Source: Spirosoma oryzicola (lineage in GTDB: Bacteria; Bacteroidota; Bacteroidia; Cytophagales; Spirosomataceae). From it: a DNA stretch of 64,000 bases. The stretch spans positions 2,372,501 to 2,436,500 of the forward strand of contig NZ_CP089538.1 of NCBI RefSeq assembly GCF_021233055.1. The letters are read 5' to 3'. The position numbers and the translations under genes are program-made. The notes under the pieces were generated by a model, which made no database searches, was not told the origin of the DNA, and saw only the letters and a program-made list of their open reading frames with translations. Numbering within the stretch: position 1 is the first letter of the stretch; each line of letters opens with the position of its first letter. Positions 47,451 to 55,264 of the stretch are shown in pieces.

Positions 47451-47663
47451 ATGTCAATTACACCAGAAGAAATAGGGCAACTAATTAAGAAACTTCGTAA
47501 GGAGCGTAATCTTACTCAAACCGAGTTAGGCGAAAGAATGGGAGTTAAAAAATCAGCTATTGCTTTATACGAAAAAGGACGAGACAATATTTCATTGACA
47601 ACTTTGAAGCGAATAGCAGACGCTCTAGATGCTGATTTGTCAATAAATATAAGGCTAAAATAG
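47451..47663 (+). CDS. XRE-family transcription regulator
   Basis: A 70-residue protein that is a single helix-turn-helix domain: IGQLIKKLRKERNLTQTELG, then ERMGVKKSAIALYEKGRDN, then LTTLKRIADALDADLSINIR. It opens the mobile element and probably acts as its repressor. The inverted repeat just downstream (47679-47708) is a likely operator. A near-palindrome (ATTC..AAAGCTTT..GAAT, 47406-47422) upstream may be a second site. Confidence 0.9.
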   Translation: MSITPEEIGQLIKKLRKERNLTQTELGERMGVKKSAIALYEKGRDNISLTTLKRIADALDADLSINIRLK

Positions 47664-47678
47664 CTTAAAAAATTTGCC

Positions 47679-47708
47679 CTATAAGTTTGCTTATATGTAA
47701 ACTTATAG
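47679..47708. promoter_or_regulatory. Candidate operator: 10-bp perfect inverted repeat
   Basis: CTATAAGTTT and AAACTTATAG are perfect inverted repeats separated by 10 bases, located 16 bases after the XRE stop and before the element's operon. The lack of a T run argues against a terminator. Dyad spacing suits binding of a dimeric helix-turn-helix protein. Confidence 0.5.
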
Positions 47709-47871
47709 CTAATATTGTACTATCAATGAGGCACGAAAAGAGTGGCATAGTACCGAGGAGGTTGCCCCACTTAACGGTAGACTTACTCATTTGACAACAA
47801 AAGTGCCCCAATGCTTCTATTCTTGGCGGAGCAGAGCAAAGGGGCGATGTCAATCTAACCAATGAAATCAG

Positions 47872-48303
47872 ATGACGGAACAAAGCTATGCATCCGGTGG
47901 GGAAACTACAACCTCCGCCGAAGGAACACCTGTATCTCCACAGGTCAATCCCAAAATCAGTTATTCGTTAGTGCTTCCCCTGGTTGTGGGTCACGGCAAC
48001 CAGGAAGCGGGAGCCATGCTGGTCTACAGAGCCATCAGTCAATACCGACAAAACATCCTGCGTAATCTACTACAGAGTCACGGCGCTGAGGATCATTCAT
48101 CGGCGGTTGAGGATCTACGGGATTTAGAATTGCTGGAAGACTACAGCTTAGAGCTAGTAGGAGCCCTGCAAACAGCAGCTCGTGTCAACTATCAGGCTTA
48201 CCAGCAGGCAGCAAACCCCGACGAATACGAACAGTCCCGCAAGGAGTGGGAAGCGCGCGACGAAGTACGTTATAACGAGTATTTCAAAGCGTATAGCCGG
48301 TAG
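47872..48303 (+). CDS. Hypothetical mobile-element protein
   Basis: A 143-residue protein with no recognised domain: a polar N-terminus (MTEQSYASGGETTTSAEGTP), a small hydrophobic segment (YSLVLPLVVGHGNQEAGAML) and a helical charged C-terminal half (DLRDLELLEDYSLELVGALQ; RKEWEARDEVRYNEYFKAYS). It begins the probable operon of the integrated element, ending 2 bases before the antirepressor gene. Confidence 0.65.
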   Translation: MTEQSYASGGETTTSAEGTPVSPQVNPKISYSLVLPLVVGHGNQEAGAMLVYRAISQYRQNILRNLLQSHGAEDHSSAVEDLRDLELLEDYSLELVGALQTAARVNYQAYQQAANPDEYEQSRKEWEARDEVRYNEYFKAYSR

Positions 48304-48305
48304 TC

Positions 48306-49022
48306 ATGAAGGAGCTTATTGCGATTACGACCGGTGGGCAAGGCTCGCCTGTAGTGTCAGCCCGTGAACTACACGAGTTCTTAGGGGTAAAGTCGCGCTT
48401 TGCGGATTGGATCAAGGTTCGCGTCGTCAAGTACAAATTTCTGGAAGGTACCGACTACGAGATACTAAATGAGGGAAAAGGGACTTTTTCTAAAATTTCA
48501 GAAAAACTCGGCAGGCCAGAACTCGACTACGCTCTGACCCTTGACACGGCTAAGCAACTAGCGATGGTCGAGCGAACCGAAAAGGGTAGACAAGCGAGGT
48601 TGTATTTCATCGATTGCGAGAAGCGGTTAAACAAACTAGCGCCCGCGCTGCCCAACCAACTCCTCGTCGATCATGCCCAACGCATCGCTGATTTAGAACA
48701 GCAGCTTAAGCAAATGATCGATTCCCAGCAACAGGCCGCTCGTTCCTTGCTGGACATACCCCGCAGCAGTGAGACTTTACCCGAAGAAACGACCCGCATC
48801 AAAGTACAGCGGTTAGTCAACGCCTACTGTCGGGCGAAAAGCGTGGGTCAACAGGAAGTATGGCGTAAGGTGTATGACCGGCTTTACTACCTCTATAAGA
48901 TCAACATCCGCGCTCACAAACGCTCCGAGCGGGAAAGCTGGTTAGATGTAGTCGATAGAAAAGGCTACATGGATAAGGTGTACGCTATTGCCAGCGCGGA
49001 GCTTACCTACGAAGAGGAATGA
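48306..49022 (+). CDS. AntA/AntB-type phage antirepressor
   Basis: A 238-residue protein. The AntA domain spans about residues 14-100: VVSARELHEFLGVKSRFADW, then FLEGTDYEILNEGKG, then DYALTLDTAKQLAMVERTEK and GRQARLYFIDCEKRL. The C-terminal half is helical (LLVDHAQRIADLEQQLKQMI) with a region resembling the antirepressor KilAC-like tail. Such proteins control phage or element induction by interfering with repressors. Its stop overlaps the next start (ATGA). Confidence 0.88.
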   Translation: MKELIAITTGGQGSPVVSARELHEFLGVKSRFADWIKVRVVKYKFLEGTDYEILNEGKGTFSKISEKLGRPELDYALTLDTAKQLAMVERTEKGRQARLYFIDCEKRLNKLAPALPNQLLVDHAQRIADLEQQLKQMIDSQQQAARSLLDIPRSSETLPEETTRIKVQRLVNAYCRAKSVGQQEVWRKVYDRLYYLYKINIRAHKRSERESWLDVVDRKGYMDKVYAIASAELTYEEE

Positions 49023-49396
49023 GCGCGCTTGCGTATAGTGGTGGGGTTAGTCGAGGTACTGACCCCGCAGCAACTGTAGCCCTACAGTATGACTCATCGG
49101 CTATAGACTCTCGCCTGATCGTACGCATCGAAGGGCGCGGTAATTACGCCATCGTTTATACCAAAGACGATAAACCACACTTGTTCGCTAAGAGTCTGTG
49201 CGTACTGGCCAAGCAGCTGCCAACGTTTTGGCGGGTGCACAAGTCGCACCTGATCAACCCGTACTACGTAGCCGGTTCAGTTAGCTCAGTTCGCGCTAAA
49301 GCCCTACTTCGACTAACCACGGGCTATAGTGTACCCGTATCCCGTAGGCAACGAGCCGCTATCTGCGCTAAGCTCAACCCGCTTAGCTTCCTGTAA
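49019..49396 (+). CDS. LytTR DNA-binding protein of the mobile element
   Basis: A 125-residue protein whose residues 30-120 form a LytTR domain: LIVRIEGRGNYAIVYTKDDK, then LAKQLPTFWRVHKSHLINPY, then LTTGYSVPVSRRQRAAICAK. The segment RVHKSHLINPYYV is the clearest match. It is coupled to the antirepressor by a 4-base overlap. A LytTR regulator inside an integrase element is unusual and may control its own operon. Confidence 0.85.
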   Translation: MSALAYSGGVSRGTDPAATVALQYDSSAIDSRLIVRIEGRGNYAIVYTKDDKPHLFAKSLCVLAKQLPTFWRVHKSHLINPYYVAGSVSSVRAKALLRLTTGYSVPVSRRQRAAICAKLNPLSFL

Positions 49397-49458
49397 GAAA
49401 AGCCTCTACCCCAAATTTCTTCCGCTGACCAATCCGGCTCAGCTTCACTATCTAATCT

Positions 49459-49761
49459 ATGATCTCGATGAAAACCCCAGCCAATACCAATGCCAACGTT
49501 CCCCAACTGATTAACCGCTCGGGCCTGACTATAACCTGTACTGATGCGCACCTGGTCGACCTGATGAACGATTTATCGTTTATGAGTGACCTACGTGACG
49601 AAGTACGGGACTGGTTTTTGGCGTATGCCTCAAGCACCGAGTTTGGCAACGCGTCCAAGAGTTGCGGCAATTTCGAAACGTTGGACGGTTTCTTTAGTGC
49701 CATTATTCTCAAAGCCGCGCAGCAGCAACTAGCGCAGAAAGGAGGGCAAACCAATGAGTAA
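49459..49761 (+). CDS. Small hypothetical protein before the integrase
   Basis: A 100-residue protein (or 97 from the ATG at 49468), acidic and helical: VPQLINRSGLTITCTDAHLV, DLMNDLSFMSDLRDEVRDWF and FETLDGFFSAIILKAAQQQL. Its end overlaps the integrase start by 8 bases, so it is translated together with it. No family recognised; it could be an excisionase-like or accessory factor, which is a guess from position. Confidence 0.65.
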   Translation: MISMKTPANTNANVPQLINRSGLTITCTDAHLVDLMNDLSFMSDLRDEVRDWFLAYASSTEFGNASKSCGNFETLDGFFSAIILKAAQQQLAQKGGQTNE

Positions 49762-51040
49762 TCTGTCTTCCCTTCTGTCCCGACGCGAACGGTTACGGAT
49801 TTCCGTTCGCTTCCGGCTTCGTCCCGGTCAGACTACCGGCGATAAACCGCGTCAACTCTACATTCGTCTGAAAGTTGACGGTACTACCTGTGCTGATTAT
49901 AGCAGTGGAGTCTACGTACAGGTTGACAAGTGGAACTCCCAAGCGCAAAAACTAGTTGGCTACTCCAAACTAGCTCAACAAGCCAATCAGGAGTTAGAAG
50001 CTATTGTAGCTGAACACAAAACGTTACTCGCCGAACTGATGCGTTTGCAAAAGGCGGGTATACTTGTCCAGTCCCCAACGGCGGAGGTTGTCAAGCAACA
50101 CTGGACTCGGAAAACAACCTTAGTGCCCACCCTACTAGCAGCCTACGATCAACAGTTGATTTACTTGCGTTCATTGGAAGGTACACCCGATGCCAGAGAA
50201 AAACGAACGCTTGACAAATGGGAAAACGGTAAGCAGCACTTAATGGCTTACATCGAAGAGCAAAAACAGGGACGACTAACCGCCGATTTAATAACCCCTT
50301 TGTGGGCCGAAGGGTACTATCATTGGCTTATCAAACGTCCGCTTGGTTTAGCGTCGGCGGCTCGGTATGTGGGCTACTTACGGGCAAGTATTAATTACTT
50401 GGTTGCTTCTCAGCAAATTGCTCGCAACCCGATTGAGAACTATTACCCCGACAAAGGCAAAGACAAGCCGGTTTACTTTCTGGAAAGCGTTCATTTGGAG
50501 CGGCTGTGGAGTCTAGAAGTTACGGGTTTGCCTACCCTGGCTTTAGTGCGGGACTGGCTACTACTCATGTGCTATACGGGTATGGATCAACCGGATTTGG
50601 AACGGTACGTGGTTAATCCGTCTGCGTTTGAGCAACCCACCGAAGCGGGTAGTATGATCCTCATTAACCGGGGCAAAACCGATTTGACCGCTTGTGTTCC
50701 ATTACTCCCCGAAGTCAACCGGATTTTAGCCAACTACCCGAACGGTATTCCTACCCTGACCAATCAGACGATGAACCGCTGGACTAAGATCGTTCAAGAG
50801 CAGATTGGTTTTGAGGAACGGTTGACAACCAAGATTTGCCGCAAAACAGCAGGAGCTTTGTTTCTGCGCTTAGGCTTTCGGATTGAAGAGGTCAGCAAAG
50901 TACTTGGCCACTCTTCCATTCAAACCACGCTCCGCAACTATGTACGGGTGACAAGTGCAATGGTTGAAGCAGGTATGCGACGGGTTCAAGCGTCGGGCGG
51001 TAGTCAGTACCCCTTCAAGCACATTCACAAAGCGTCTTAA
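49754..51040 (+). CDS. Tyrosine recombinase 1 (integrase), altered catalytic set
   Basis: A 428-residue phage-type integrase with an arm/SAM-like N-terminus and a C-terminal catalytic domain. Catalytic positions: Lys in INRGKTDLTACVPL (about 310), Arg in TTKICRKTAGALF (about 362), His in VLGHSSIQTT (about 386) and the nucleophile Tyr in LRNYVRV (about 396). The first Arg, usually in a TGLR-like box, is replaced: the region reads CYTGMDQPDLERY. The usual HxxR before the second Arg is also changed (KICR). Substituted box I residues are known in Bacteroidota IntDOT-type enzymes, so it may still be active. Confidence 0.9.
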   Translation: MSNLSSLLSRRERLRISVRFRLRPGQTTGDKPRQLYIRLKVDGTTCADYSSGVYVQVDKWNSQAQKLVGYSKLAQQANQELEAIVAEHKTLLAELMRLQKAGILVQSPTAEVVKQHWTRKTTLVPTLLAAYDQQLIYLRSLEGTPDAREKRTLDKWENGKQHLMAYIEEQKQGRLTADLITPLWAEGYYHWLIKRPLGLASAARYVGYLRASINYLVASQQIARNPIENYYPDKGKDKPVYFLESVHLERLWSLEVTGLPTLALVRDWLLLMCYTGMDQPDLERYVVNPSAFEQPTEAGSMILINRGKTDLTACVPLLPEVNRILANYPNGIPTLTNQTMNRWTKIVQEQIGFEERLTTKICRKTAGALFLRLGFRIEEVSKVLGHSSIQTTLRNYVRVTSAMVEAGMRRVQASGGSQYPFKHIHKAS

Positions 51041-51067
51041 TCCACTCAAACCTAGCCTTCAATTGCC

Positions 51068-52309
51068 ATGTATAATTCATTGTTCATCAATTTTTATTTC
51101 CGTAAGTCTACTACAGACGCTACGCTTGGTTCGGTCAATGTTCGGGTAACAGTCAATGGTAAGCGGATCACATTGGGTACGGTTACGTCGGTAGCTGATT
51201 CGAGCCTACCTAAATCGGTTATGATTCAGTACGATCATTGGGACAAGCGCAAGCTGAAAGTAAAACCACAGTCGCCACACGCAACACTGTTGAATAAAGC
51301 CATTGCCGAGAGTGAGCAGAAGCTCCAGAAGGTGTACGCGCAGCACGAAAGTTTCGATCAGAAGATGACCGCTAACGGCTTGAAAGGTGTCGTTAAACAC
51401 GGTCAGCGGATGCTACTCACGTTTCCTTCGTTAATCGACAAGTTTTTGGAAGAGAAGGTTGCTTTAAAAACCAAAGCTTCGACCGTCGATACGTATCGGT
51501 TTAAGATTCGTCCGCTACTGGCTTTTTTGGAGTCTGAGAACGCACTGGATCTACCCGCTGTTGATTTCACTCCTGGAACGCTCAAACGCTACCGGACGTA
51601 CCTAATTACTCAGCGGGGTAACTCGGATCGCAACGCCGATAAAAGCTGTCAAGTAGTCAAAACCCTTTTGTTGTGGGCGGCTGAAAATGAATTGATTCAC
51701 AAGAACCCGTTGATGAACATTCGGATACGGGTTGACAAAACGCCTAACCTGGAATGTGTGACACAAGAGGAATTGGCTGTTTTGCGGGATGCGGTCTTAC
51801 TCCCTCAAATGCGGGAGGTGGCTGACTGTTTCGAGTTCGCTTGCTATACAGGCTTGGCCTATCAGGATATGAAAGCCTTGTCTCCTAAAAACCTGCAACT
51901 GGTGGAGGGTAAGCACTGTATAGTCGGCTATCGACTAAAGACCGGAACGGAGTACTGTATACCCGTTACGGAGCGGGTTTGGGCCTTGATGGAAAAATAC
52001 GACGGCATCAACCTGCCTTTACCTGCGCTTGACGACTACAATCCGTTGCTCCGGCAAATCATGTTCTCGGTAGGTATCGACAAGCGGATCACGTCACACA
52101 CGGCCCGTAAAACCTTCGCTGACTGGTGTATCAACGAAGTGGGGCTCAGTGAGGAGGCTACCATTGTGGCGATGGGTCAGAAGAACGCCAAAGAGCTAAC
52201 CCCGTATCGAAAGACTAGGCCTAAACGGTTGCTCGCTGAGTTCCCTACGGACTTGATGCGTCGACAGATTGATCGGGTTCCGTTTAAGCAGATCGTTAAA
52301 GCCTCATAA
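51068..52309 (+). CDS. Tyrosine recombinase 2 (tandem integrase), altered catalytic set
   Basis: A 413-residue recombinase 27 bases downstream of the first. The N-terminal region (FYFRKSTTDATLGSVNVRVT; KITSVADSS-like start) and core-binding domain (STVDTYRFKIRPLLAFLESE) precede a catalytic domain with FACYTGLAYQDMKALSPKNL (box I Arg replaced by Ala), the second Arg in SHTARKTFADWC and Tyr in TPYRKTRPKRL. The LGHxS box reads MGQKNAKEL, so the second His is missing. Either both act together as a pair or this one has lost activity. Confidence 0.88.
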   Translation: MYNSLFINFYFRKSTTDATLGSVNVRVTVNGKRITLGTVTSVADSSLPKSVMIQYDHWDKRKLKVKPQSPHATLLNKAIAESEQKLQKVYAQHESFDQKMTANGLKGVVKHGQRMLLTFPSLIDKFLEEKVALKTKASTVDTYRFKIRPLLAFLESENALDLPAVDFTPGTLKRYRTYLITQRGNSDRNADKSCQVVKTLLLWAAENELIHKNPLMNIRIRVDKTPNLECVTQEELAVLRDAVLLPQMREVADCFEFACYTGLAYQDMKALSPKNLQLVEGKHCIVGYRLKTGTEYCIPVTERVWALMEKYDGINLPLPALDDYNPLLRQIMFSVGIDKRITSHTARKTFADWCINEVGLSEEATIVAMGQKNAKELTPYRKTRPKRLLAEFPTDLMRRQIDRVPFKQIVKAS

Positions 52310-52317
52310 ATAATGGA

Positions 52318-52368
52318 CTATTATCGTAGGGCGCGAGAACGGATTGGCCTCGCGCCCTATGATAATAG
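52318..52368. terminator. Terminator at the right end of the integrase operon
   Basis: A 20-bp stem (52318-52337 with 52349-52368; inner TAGGGCGCGAG/CTCGCGCCCTA) with one G-T pair and an 11-base loop. It lies just after the second recombinase, between convergent genes, and may terminate both. Confidence 0.7.
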
Positions 52369-52512
52369 CACTTGACGAGAGATCCATCGTATCAGCTATA
52401 TCAATATGGATGCACTCACCGGATGCCTAGCCGTTGGCAGACCCTTAAGTAGGCACGGGTAAAGCCTAGTCCTATAAACCCTATAAGCGCAACGGCGACT
52501 TGGGCTGTCAGC

Positions 52513-53787
52513 TTAGCGTCCCTGCTCGGATAGGCGTTGATTGACCAGCAACCGAATGCGGATCAACGTACCCCGATCACTTGTTTCAATATCCATGCTG
52601 CCTTTCATCAACTCACATAAACGCTTGACAATAAACAACCCAATGCCCTCCCCATCGGCTTTAGGCTGACTTGGTCGGTCTTTCTCCTCGCTGGTAGCCG
52701 GTATGGCACCGCTGGGATAGGTGGCGGGGCCTTCCGGCTGGTGCGAACTGGTCGGCTGCGCTAAGGATTGCAACTGATCGGCTAGTAGAGCGGTGGGGCC
52801 AGCGCTGAAACCAGGCCCCGTATCCTGCACACTGACGATCCAGCGCGTATCGTTTTCCATCGCCCAGGAAACGCTTACCCAACCTTGCTGGGTATATTTG
52901 AGGGCATTGACCAGCAAATTCTGCACCAACCGCTGCACCTTTAGCTCATCACCTACCACGGCTAATTTATCCGGTCCGTCTGCTTTTAAGAGCAGATTCT
53001 TGCTTTTGGCCACACTCTGAGCGCCTTTGACTAGGGAGTGCAGCAGTTGAGCCACATCAAACGACTTGCTATGGAGGCTTTCCTGGCCCGCTTCCAGACG
53101 CGAGTAGTCCAGCAGTTGATTGAGCATGTGTTCGGTATCCTTCAGGTTGCGGCTTAGCATATCCAGAAACTGCGTTCGTTGTGCTTCATCGGGTGGCAGT
53201 TGCAGGAGCTGAGCGGCACTGCTGGCAATACCAAAGCTACCCCGCAAATCATGGGAGGCTTGCCGCAGATGATGGCCCCGTTGTTTGGTGAGCTGGTGCA
53301 GCTTGTCGAGCGATAACTCCAGGGTTTGTACCTGTTCGGCTGTGGCGGTCTGGCGAAGCTGGTCGTAGTACATCACACTGCCCATGCCCATCTCCTGGGA
53401 GAGTCGCAGCAGTTGACTGTGAGCCTGGGCCACAACTGTAGGTAAAGTTTGGGGATACAGGTCAAGAAACTGCCCAATCTCCTCCTCAAGAATTGCGTAG
53501 AAGTTGGCCAGTTCATTCATCAGCTCCGCCAGCGAATAGCCGCGCTGCCAGCGGTGGAGTCCGTGCTGACCGGCTCTCTCGACGGGGTCGGTTTCGGGGG
53601 GCTCACTGGCAAGACGTTGGGTGAGGATATTCAGCAGGACAGGCAATTGGTCGTTAAACTCTTCGCGCGAAAAGCTGGTTCGGGTGTGCAGGTCCTCATC
53701 AATCGAACAACGGGTTCGCCACTGATTGAGAATGGACTCCCGGCGGGCGTACAGGTACTCCTTGAGCTGATTGATTTTGATCGCCAT
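52513..53787 (-). CDS. Cytoplasmic sensor histidine kinase
   Basis: A 424-residue soluble kinase. The N-terminal 150 residues (YLYARRESILNQWRTRCSID; GLHRWQRGYSLAELMNELAN) resemble the four-helix sensor domain of RsbRD/RsbT-antagonist type. The H-box HLRQASHDLRGSFGIASSAA places the His near 179; the ATPase has QNLLVNALKYTQ, VSVQDTGPGFS and GEGIGLFIVKRL. About 45 residues of Pro/Ser-rich sequence lie between the G1 and G2 boxes. A response regulator gene sits 266 bases away, divergently transcribed (54054), and is a likely partner. Confidence 0.9.
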   Translation of the reverse strand: MAIKINQLKEYLYARRESILNQWRTRCSIDEDLHTRTSFSREEFNDQLPVLLNILTQRLASEPPETDPVERAGQHGLHRWQRGYSLAELMNELANFYAILEEEIGQFLDLYPQTLPTVVAQAHSQLLRLSQEMGMGSVMYYDQLRQTATAEQVQTLELSLDKLHQLTKQRGHHLRQASHDLRGSFGIASSAAQLLQLPPDEAQRTQFLDMLSRNLKDTEHMLNQLLDYSRLEAGQESLHSKSFDVAQLLHSLVKGAQSVAKSKNLLLKADGPDKLAVVGDELKVQRLVQNLLVNALKYTQQGWVSVSWAMENDTRWIVSVQDTGPGFSAGPTALLADQLQSLAQPTSSHQPEGPATYPSGAIPATSEEKDRPSQPKADGEGIGLFIVKRLCELMKGSMDIETSDRGTLIRIRLLVNQRLSEQGR

Positions 53788-54053
53788 ACGGATCGGTTAC
53801 TTTAGCCATAAACCCTGTTGAACAAGACGATGAGCTAGTGACAACGTGCCTAGGGAGGAAAGGTTTACTAGCCACACCGTTAAGCGGGTAACGGGTTGGG
53901 GATCGCGGATTAGTCCTGGTTCATGACTCTTTACCTGGCATTGGTGATTTCCTAGCGTTGTGGCTGCCGTTTAATCACCATTTGGTGAGTGGCGGGAGTA
54001 ATTCATTAGGTAGCTCGTTACTACTCTAGCTTAACCAGCTGATTACACCCGCT

Positions 54054-54434
54054 ATGATTTATATTGTCGATGATAAGGCCGATAACCGTTTTCTGCTCGA
54101 ACAGACCCTAAAACGAAATTGTCATTATAAAGACCCCATTCAATCGTTGCCTGATGGGTATTATCTGTTGCAACATATGGCAACCGTAACGGAGTTGCCC
54201 CAACTCATTTTGCTGGACCTGCATATGCCCCTGCTCAATGGCTACCAAACGCTCAAAGGCTTGAAACAGCATCTGGACTGGCAAACGATTCCAGTCGTGA
54301 TCATGTCAGCGGATGCCTCTGAGCAGGAGGTGGAAGCGTGCTATGGGGCAGGAGCTGATATGGTGCTGATTCGTTGTCTGGACTGGCGTGCGTATTCGGC
54401 TTCGCTACGAGCGATTTGCCAGCGCTGGCTTTGA
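54054..54434 (+). CDS. Single-domain response regulator
   Basis: A 126-residue receiver. The acidic pair is in IYIVDDKADNRFLLEQTL, the phosphorylated Asp in LILLDLHMPLLNGYQTLKGL and the Ser in IPVVIMSADASEQEV. The conserved Lys near the end of the domain is replaced (DMVLIRCLDW instead of a YLxKP pattern). It has no output domain and may pass phosphate or contact a partner directly, probably downstream of the kinase at 52513-53787. Confidence 0.88.
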   Translation: MIYIVDDKADNRFLLEQTLKRNCHYKDPIQSLPDGYYLLQHMATVTELPQLILLDLHMPLLNGYQTLKGLKQHLDWQTIPVVIMSADASEQEVEACYGAGADMVLIRCLDWRAYSASLRAICQRWL

Positions 54435-54484
54435 GCCACTGACGGCCACTAATTAGCCTATTCGCGTGGGCCAAGTAACGACAA

Positions 54485-54736
54485 TCAGGAATAACGGTTT
54501 GGCTTACAACAACCCGCGTTTCGTTTGTTCCTGGCCCGACCCATGCGGCTGGGCTGCTTGAGGTGATTGATTGCTATCTGTATACTCCCTAAACGCTGCG
54601 CCAATTGGGTTACTCGATTATTAATTAGCGTCTGGCGCTCAATCGCCTGACGCGCACAAAGCAGTCCTTTTTGACAAACCTGTTTTGCCTGCTCTCGGGC
54701 AAGCGTGGCTCGATCGTTTTCTAGTGCCATTATCAT
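54485..54736 (-). CDS. Small basic helical protein of unknown function
   Basis: An 83-residue frame: MALENDRATLAREQAKQVCQ, then a helix-rich middle and a basic C-terminus (PSRMGRARNKRNAGCCKPNR). It resembles no family I know but its composition is protein-like. It is convergent with the receiver gene. It may start at the second Met (54730). Confidence 0.4.
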   Translation of the reverse strand: MIMALENDRATLAREQAKQVCQKGLLCARQAIERQTLINNRVTQLAQRLGSIQIAINHLKQPSRMGRARNKRNAGCCKPNRYS

Positions 54737-54919
54737 GTCGTTTTACCCAGTCGACCCTAAATGGTAGTAATAACCAAATTGGCAAGCTTATGATTATGGC
54801 GAATAGCCAAAGCGACGAAAGACGGTAGCGGAATAGCTTTCCCGCGCTTGAATGCGTATTTTTAAGTCCGTTTGGTCGTTAGCGACTAGCCGTACCTACC
54901 GTAACTTTTATAAACTTTC

Positions 54920-55186
54920 ATGCTTATCTGTAAGCCTAAACAGGCTCAGCCTTGCTTTTTCTATCGGAGCAGTGCCGATCAACAGGCACTCAACACGTTT
55001 CTAGTCCATTGTGGCGGTTCACAAGCCACGTTCGAGCCAACCGGTAAAGCGTTGTTTATCACCGATCGCAAAGGGCAGTCCGTTTCTATCTTCGTGATGC
55101 CTGGTTCATGGGTGCGCTGTTTGGATAAGGGGCAGTTCACCGCCGTTCCTGATCGCGTCTTTCAGCAACAGTTTGAACTGGTGTAA
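54920..55186 (+). CDS. Small protein of unknown function
   Basis: An 88-residue protein: MLICKPKQAQPCFFYRSSAD, LVHCGGSQATFEPTGKALFI and GSWVRCLDKGQFTAVPDRVF. The alternating strand pattern (ALFITDRKGQSVSIFVMPGSW) suggests a compact beta fold. It has no recognised family and sits between unrelated signalling genes. Confidence 0.5.
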   Translation: MLICKPKQAQPCFFYRSSADQQALNTFLVHCGGSQATFEPTGKALFITDRKGQSVSIFVMPGSWVRCLDKGQFTAVPDRVFQQQFELV

Positions 55187-55264
55187 GTCTACTAGCCTTT
55201 CCAATAAGCGCTGGCTTACTAATGCCAACCATTTCCTGCAAGGAGTCGGCTGATTACCCCTGCT

